Assembly (NCBI GenBank): GCA_004124475.1
Contig: SCKK01000035.1
Span: 1 to 37,713, forward strand
Source: Fidelibacterota bacterium
Lineage (GTDB): Bacteria; Fidelibacterota; Marinisomatia; Marinisomatales; SCKK01
Reading direction: 5' to 3'
DNA: 37,713 nucleotides
This document shows, one piece after another, positions 33,152 to 37,713 of this stretch (within the stretch, counting starts at the first letter, position 1; every line of letters begins with the position of its first letter). The notes under the pieces were generated by a model. That model saw only the letters and a program-made list of their open reading frames with translations. It made no database searches and was not told the origin of the DNA. The position numbers and the translations under genes are program-made.

Positions 33152-34252
33152 ATGTTTGGACGTATTTATAAGAATAAGAAAGTATTGATCACAGGTAACA
33201 CTGGTTTTAAAGGCAGCTGGTTGACAATCTGGTTATTGAAATTAGGTGCCAGGGTTTATGGAATATCTAAGGATATTCCTACTGAACCTTCCATGTTTAA
33301 AGAGCTTGGATTAAAGAAGAAAGTCGTTCATTATAAGAAAGATGTCAAAGACTTAGATTCAGTTATTCGAATAATTAAGGAGGTTAAACCTAGCTTTTTA
33401 TTTCATCTTGCCGCGCAGTCCTTGGTTTCAGTATCTTATTCAGATCCGATTGAGACAATTTTTACTAATGTACTGGGGACTACGAATGTTTTAGAAGCTC
33501 TGAGAAAATCAAATCACAATTGTGTAGGTGTCATTATCACCAGTGATAAATGTTATGATAATGTGGAATGGGCTTGGGGTTACAAAGAGACAGATACCTT
33601 GGGGGGTAAAGATATTTATAGTGGTTCAAAAGGCGCAGCAGAATATATTTTCAATTCTTATTATCATTCCTTTTTCAAAAATGATGATTCCAATGTAAAA
33701 GTTGTTTCAACTAGAGCCGGTAATGTAATTGGTGGTGGTGACTGGGCAAAAGATAGAATTGTGCCAGATTGTATGCGTGCCTGGAGTAAAAATGAGATCG
33801 TAGAAATTCGGAGCCCAAAGGCGACCAGACCATGGCAACATGTTTTAGAACCTTTGAGTGGCTATTTAACCCTTGGACAACAATTATATGAAAGTGATGA
33901 TTTAAATGGTGAAAGTTTCAATTTTGGACCTCTTTCACAGTATGGTCATACTGTGGAAGAACTCATACAGGATTTGAGTAGATACTGGAATTTCCAAAAT
34001 TTAGCAAAAGCATATAAAGTCACTGGAGATATAAAGTTTCATGAGGCTGGCTTATTAAAACTTAATTGTGATAAGGCTCTCTTTCATTTGAAATGGTTGC
34101 CAACTTTAGACTATGAAAAGTTGATTGAATTTACAGGAAGTTGGTACTTCAACTTTTATAATGGCCAGGGGAATATGCTTGATTCGACTTTATCTCAAAT
34201 TGAAGAGTATGAACATAAGGCGACAGAAAAAGAGATTCCATGGACGAAATAA
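33152..34252 (+). CDS. rfbG: CDP-glucose 4,6-dehydratase
   Basis: Converts CDP-glucose to CDP-4-keto-6-deoxyglucose. The glycine motif is VLITGNTGFKGSWLTIWLL. It has FLFHLAAQSLVSVSY, ITSDKCYDNVEWAWGY, Y-S-G-S-K (catalytic Tyr and Lys) and VSTRAGNVIGGGDWAKDRIV. Full length. ATG 33152 was chosen; GTG 33134 in frame would add six residues and overlap rfbF. It follows rfbF directly, as in classic CDP-sugar loci. Confidence 0.93.
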   Translation: MFGRIYKNKKVLITGNTGFKGSWLTIWLLKLGARVYGISKDIPTEPSMFKELGLKKKVVHYKKDVKDLDSVIRIIKEVKPSFLFHLAAQSLVSVSYSDPIETIFTNVLGTTNVLEALRKSNHNCVGVIITSDKCYDNVEWAWGYKETDTLGGKDIYSGSKGAAEYIFNSYYHSFFKNDDSNVKVVSTRAGNVIGGGDWAKDRIVPDCMRAWSKNEIVEIRSPKATRPWQHVLEPLSGYLTLGQQLYESDDLNGESFNFGPLSQYGHTVEELIQDLSRYWNFQNLAKAYKVTGDIKFHEAGLLKLNCDKALFHLKWLPTLDYEKLIEFTGSWYFNFYNGQGNMLDSTLSQIEEYEHKATEKEIPWTK

Positions 34253-34689
34253 ATATTAATGGTGTGTTCCTCACCCCGCTAAAGAAAATATATCATCCCA
34301 AGGGTGATATCTTTCATGGGATGAAAAAAAGCGATGCAGGATTTGCTGGTTTTGGTGAGGCATACTTCTCAACAATCAAAGGGGGTCAAATAAAGGGTTG
34401 GAATAAACATACAAGAATGACTTTGAATCTTGTTGTCCCCATAGGTACTGTTGCATTTGTGCTCTATGATGGGCGCGAAGGTAGCAGCATGGAAAGTAGT
34501 TTTTGCAAAATTGAAATTGGCCGTGATAACTACCACCGCTTAACAGTCCCTCCGGGGGTATGGTTGGGTTTTATGGGGAAGAGTAATGATACAAACTTGA
34601 TACTAAATATTGCTGATATGGAACACGATCCGTATGAAATTGAAAGATTGGATCTGGATCAGATTAACTATAATTGGGATTTTGCGTGA
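34240..34689 (+). CDS. RmlC-like (dTDP-4-dehydrorhamnose 3,5-epimerase-type) cupin
   Basis: A 149-aa protein of the RmlC cupin fold. GVFLTPLKKIYHPKGDIFHG and GEAYFSTIKGGQIKGWNKH, then LVVPIGTVAFVLYDGR and LTVPPGVWLGFMG match that family's layout. The W-N-K-H histidine replaces the usual G-x-H-x-H style. It may epimerise C3 and/or C5 of CDP-4-keto-6-deoxyglucose. It overlaps rfbG by 13 bases and the next gene by 4. Confidence 0.8.
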   Translation: MDEININGVFLTPLKKIYHPKGDIFHGMKKSDAGFAGFGEAYFSTIKGGQIKGWNKHTRMTLNLVVPIGTVAFVLYDGREGSSMESSFCKIEIGRDNYHRLTVPPGVWLGFMGKSNDTNLILNIADMEHDPYEIERLDLDQINYNWDFA

Positions 34690-35672
34690 AAAAAGTGTTG
34701 GTGACAGGAGCCTGTGGTTATTTAGGAGCCAGATTAAGCAAGTACTTGGCGGAAAATGGATTTAGAATAACTGCTTTTGATAGTTTTGATCCTTCTATGT
34801 ATAGCCAGTGGACTTCGTTAATGGAAGAGGTGATTATTGGAGATATTCGTGATGAAACAATTCTTTACAATTTAGCCAAAAAACAATTTGATATAGTTAT
34901 TCATTTAATATCATTAGACCATAACAGGTCTGAAGATGAACCCAATTTTGTTTCTTCCATAAACGTAATGCCAACATGGAATCTGCTTGATAAACTATCT
35001 AAAAATGGTTTAGAAAAGTTTATATATTTTTCTACTCAACAAGTACTAGGGAAATTACCTTCTACAATAATAGATGAATCTTCCCCACCAAACCCAATAA
35101 ACAAATATGGGCTAACTCATTTATTGTGTGAGCAAATTGTTAATTACTACAACGAAATAACAGAAACTAAGTGTATTAACATTCGGCTTTCGAACGGGTA
35201 TGGAAGTCCAGTCTTCAAGGAAAACAATTGTTGGTGGCTGGTCATTAATGATTTCTGTAAAATGGCGAATGAACGTGGTGAAATTAAATTGCTTTCAGAT
35301 GGTTCTCCTCAAAGAGATTTTATACATAATTTGGATATTAGTAGAGCTGTTGGTGTATTAATTAAATCTAAAGAAGATTTCATTGATAATATATTTCACA
35401 TTGCTACTGGGGAAACATGGGCTATACTAGAATTAGCTCATATAGTTGCTGATATTTACAAAGGAAGGTATAATAAAGAAATTCCAATTTTTTTACCTGA
35501 TAATTCTATTTCAGAAAGCCCAGAATTATACCAAAACGAACAAAGATTTAATATTGATATAACAAAAATGAAAAAACTTGGTTTCCAACCCGAAATTAGT
35601 TTACAAAAAGGAATTTTAGAACTTTTTGAATATCTTAATTCATTGTATTTGGATTCAAGTGATATTTACTGA
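34686..35672 (+). CDS. NAD(P)-dependent sugar-nucleotide reductase/epimerase (extended SDR)
   Basis: An approximately 328-aa extended SDR. The glycine motif is VLVTGACGYLGARLSKYL, with GDIRDET, FIYFSTQQVLGK and Y-G-L-T-H. The normal Y-x3-K catalytic Lys is His here, a change I recall from other 4-ketosugar reductases. It probably reduces the C4 keto group after RfbG and the RmlC-like step to give a CDP-6-deoxyhexose. The start is GTG 34686 in a GTGA overlap; TTG 34674 is less likely. Confidence 0.78.
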   Translation: MKKVLVTGACGYLGARLSKYLAENGFRITAFDSFDPSMYSQWTSLMEEVIIGDIRDETILYNLAKKQFDIVIHLISLDHNRSEDEPNFVSSINVMPTWNLLDKLSKNGLEKFIYFSTQQVLGKLPSTIIDESSPPNPINKYGLTHLLCEQIVNYYNEITETKCINIRLSNGYGSPVFKENNCWWLVINDFCKMANERGEIKLLSDGSPQRDFIHNLDISRAVGVLIKSKEDFIDNIFHIATGETWAILELAHIVADIYKGRYNKEIPIFLPDNSISESPELYQNEQRFNIDITKMKKLGFQPEISLQKGILELFEYLNSLYLDSSDIY

Positions 35673-35695
35673 TTTCCTGAATAAATAAACTTAGT

Positions 35696-36595
35696 ATGCC
35701 CCCTTTTTTCAGCGTTGTTATTCCTACCTATAATTGTGCTAAATTCCTTAAAAGAGCCCTCACGTCGGTATTCTCACAGACATACCAAAACTTTGAAGTC
35801 ATTGTTGTAGATAATTCATCAACAGATAATACAGAAAATGTTATAAAAAGCTTTGCTGAAAATAGAATGAATGTAATAGAGGTAAACAATAATGGGATTA
35901 TTGCTTACTCAAGAAATAAAGGAATAAAAAATGCAAAAGGTGATTGGATTGCCTTTTTGGACTCTGATGATGTTTGGAAACCTAATAAATTGGAAAAAGT
36001 TAGGGATGTTATAGATCATAATTCAGAAGTTATTTTAGTATGCCATGATGAATGGCATGTACATAAAGGTAAGATTAAAAATCGCTTGAAATACGGTCCT
36101 GCTGGACCTGATATGTACGATAGACTAATATTTAAAGGAAATTGTATTTCAACATCAGCAGTGTGTTTGCGTAAGGACATTGCAATAAAATCAGGCGGTT
36201 TTTCAGAAAGAAAAGCTTTCGTAACTGTCGAAGACTATGAATATTGGATTCGTTTAACACAAGAAGGAAAATTTTATTTTATCAATGAAGTATTAGGCGA
36301 ATGGCATACTCACGGAAAAAACTACAGTGATGATGCAATAATACATGCCGGTGCTTTAATTGCCGTAATGGAGCATCATTTAGATAGGTGGTTAAAAACA
36401 TTTCCAGGTTCAATCAAGCGAGTGAAACAAGGCCGGGCTACAGTTTATACACAGGCTGGTCGAATCCTTCAAAAGAGAGGATTATTTCCAAATGCCTATC
36501 GGTATGCATGGAATGCAATATTGAAAAGTCCATTCCGAGTGAAAGCATGGATGATCTTATTACTTTCCTTTTTCAGGATAAATTATCCCAGATAA
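35696..36595 (+). CDS. Family 2 glycosyltransferase
   Basis: A 299-aa GT-A inverting glycosyltransferase. It has SVVIPTYNCAKFLKRALTSV, VIVVDNSSTDNTENVI, IAFLDSDDVWKPNKLEKV (DxD metal motif) and a later EDYEYWIRLTQEGKFYFI. It transfers one sugar in repeat-unit assembly. It is the only clear glycosyltransferase of known family in the window. Donor unknown; proximity suggests the CDP-deoxysugar branch, though that is only inference. Confidence 0.88.
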   Translation: MPPFFSVVIPTYNCAKFLKRALTSVFSQTYQNFEVIVVDNSSTDNTENVIKSFAENRMNVIEVNNNGIIAYSRNKGIKNAKGDWIAFLDSDDVWKPNKLEKVRDVIDHNSEVILVCHDEWHVHKGKIKNRLKYGPAGPDMYDRLIFKGNCISTSAVCLRKDIAIKSGGFSERKAFVTVEDYEYWIRLTQEGKFYFINEVLGEWHTHGKNYSDDAIIHAGALIAVMEHHLDRWLKTFPGSIKRVKQGRATVYTQAGRILQKRGLFPNAYRYAWNAILKSPFRVKAWMILLLSFFRINYPR

Positions 36596-37553
36596 ATTCT
36601 ACACCCATTACTTCTCCCACGCCCGTACCGCTCTCAAATACGGTTTGCAATCCCTGATACTTAAATCTGAAGATGTCATTCTTTTGCCGGAGTACATCTG
36701 TAATGTGGTTCTTCATCCCCTGAACCAGCTTGGAATTTTATACACGTTTTATCCTGTAGATGCTGGTTTGAAACCACGGTGGGATGAGCTAGACAGTCTG
36801 GTAAGCGCTAAAACGAAAGCTGTCATGATGGTCCATTTTTTTGGTAAATCCCAAGATATTTCCGCTTTTCAAGTGTTTTGTAGCAAACACAACCTGCTTT
36901 TAATCGATAACAATGCTCACGGTCACGGGGGAACATTTAATGGTCAGCCCCTTGGAAGCTTTGGTGACATCGGTATAAGCTCACCCAGGAAGATATTAAA
37001 TACTTTCAGCGGAGGCTTGCTTTGGCTGCGTAATATTGATCTAAAGTTCATCCTTGATCTTCAGCCTTTCCCAGTGTCATTCAAGCAGCATGTAAAGAGA
37101 AAGATTTTCAACTCTTATCCATTATTGAAAAATTCAATCAGGAAAACCTTAAAAAACCGCCCAAAATATGAGGATCCTTGGGCCTGCAGGGAGCTAGTAA
37201 TTTCAGATTATACTATTGATAAATGGTCAAAAGAAGTTATTGAGCATACAGACTGGGATAAACCGAGAAACACCCGTCAGGAATCCTATCATAGGTGGCA
37301 GGGATTCGCCATGAATAATGGTTTGAAACCAGTGTTTAAGGAACTTCATCCTGAAGCCATTCCCTGGTGTTTCCCAGCCTATGCCAAAGACCAGCAGGAA
37401 GCTATAAGATGGTTTGATTGGGGTTGGGAAAATAATGTGAATATTTTCTCTTGGCCAACGCTTCCAAAAAAAATAATTAATGAAAATGGTTCTGCGCTAA
37501 AATGTTGGGAAAAGCTAATTTGTTTTTCCACCGAGGATAATTATAAAGAATAA
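36582..37553 (+). pseudogene. DegT/DnrJ-family aminotransferase-like protein, start missing
   Basis: From the earliest open codon (36582, after a stop) the frame reads FYTHYFSHARTALKYGLQSL, LLPEYICNVVLHPL, AVMMVHFFGKSQDI, LIDNNAHGHGGTFNGQPLGS and SSPRKILNTFSGGLLW, where Lys is the expected PLP residue. The family signature is clear, but there is no ATG, GTG or TTG before the conserved FYTHYFSHARTALKYG part. TTG 36645 would drop it. The sequence abuts the glycosyltransferase's stop directly. I read it as a 5'-truncated gene, with the glycosyltransferase end and this gene joined by recombination. ATT initiation is a less likely option. Confidence 0.65.
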
Positions 37554-37567
37554 GATTAATTAATAAG

Positions 37568-37590
37568 CTGGATTCAAGTAGTAAGTGCAA
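37568..37590. repeat. IS30-type terminal repeat, right copy
   Basis: A 23-base sequence identical to the reverse complement of 103-125. It lies beside the right transposase end and marks the other IS30-type element boundary. Together the two copies frame a 37-kb interval. Confidence 0.7.
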
Positions 37591-37711
37591 CATTTGAAAG
37601 TTCCCCGAAAAATACCTGATTGGGGGTTTTGAACCCAAGACATTTTCTCGGACGGTTATTTAGCTTTTTAATAACTCTGATTATTTCATCATCTGTGATG
37701 GTTCTAAAGTC
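37574..37711 (-). CDS. IS30-family transposase, C-terminal end (partial, second copy)
   Basis: The minus strand reads DFRTITDDEIIRVIKKLNNR, then PRKCLGFKTPNQVFFG, ending in VALTT and stop. It is the C-terminal signature of the same family as the left end, but with several changes, so it is a different copy. The N-terminal part lies beyond the window. It faces inward, opposite to the left copy. Confidence 0.85.
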   Translation of the reverse strand, partial: DFRTITDDEIIRVIKKLNNRPRKCLGFKTPNQVFFGELSNVALTT

Positions 37712-37713
37712 TC

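Noticed and set aside
1-37713. CRISPR array, tRNA or rRNA genes
   Set aside because: No regularly spaced direct repeats and no tRNA-like or rRNA-like segments were noticed by eye.

Overview
The window is a cell-surface polysaccharide locus from a Gram-negative bacterium. An outer-membrane export protein, inner-membrane chain-length proteins, a flippase and sugar-nucleotide enzymes support this. The gene style (SLBB exporter, HTH-Wzz fusion, frequent TTG/GTG starts, many dispersed palindromes, GIY-YIG repeat element) suggests an FCB-type or related phylum (Bacteroidetes/Marinimicrobia-like), but I cannot place it further. Both ends run into the 3' end of an IS30-family transposase, pointing inward, so the window may be a whole contig that ends in repeats.

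Left third (about 0.6-9.2 kb, visibly richer in G+C). An SLBB export gene (650-2572), a Wzz/SLBB chimera (4122-4991) and an HTH-Wzz fusion (5116-6315) form a broken-up export module. Between and after them lie toxin-antitoxin-like genes: an MNT/HEPN pair, a lone MNT nucleotidyltransferase with a 46-aa ORF, hicB-hicA, and an antitoxin plus RelE/YafQ-type toxin. Truncated remnants of a YgiT-like zinc ribbon and an HI0074-like HEPN protein, and GC-rich palindromic repeats, are scattered among them.

Transition (9.2-9.95 kb). A sugar-nucleotide epimerase pseudogene is split by a 294-bp element. The element has near-perfect terminal inverted repeats and carries a GIY-YIG endonuclease gene that itself has an internal stop.

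Central and right part (9.9-37.5 kb, AT-rich, almost all on the + strand, many 4-nt overlaps). A first nonulosonic-acid set comprises a KdsC-like phosphatase, a NeuB lacking its SAF domain and a NeuA. It is followed by methyltransferases (one frameshifted), a VOC protein, two SDRs and a likely GT-B-like protein. A complete IS4-type element (17032-18317, 9-bp target duplication) separates these from the Wzx flippase. A second set follows: HddC-like nucleotidyltransferase, full-length NeuB/LegI, NeuD, TIM-barrel protein, CBS-HddA kinase fusion, SDR, methyltransferase, second NeuA, DegT aminotransferase and GNAT. The end of the locus has a second GT-B-like protein, a frameshifted Nudix hydrolase, a methyltransferase, a CDP-alcohol phosphotransferase-like protein, a CDP-6-deoxyhexose branch (RfbF, RfbG, RmlC-like, reductase), a family 2 glycosyltransferase and a 5'-truncated DegT-like gene.

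Together the genes would make and activate two different nonulosonic acids (CMP-linked) and a CDP-6-deoxysugar. They would assemble these into a repeat unit, flip it by Wzx, and export it by a Wzz/SLBB route. No Wzy polymerase and no hydrolysing UDP-GlcNAc 2-epimerase (NeuC/LegG) was recognised. No tRNA, rRNA or CRISPR array was seen.
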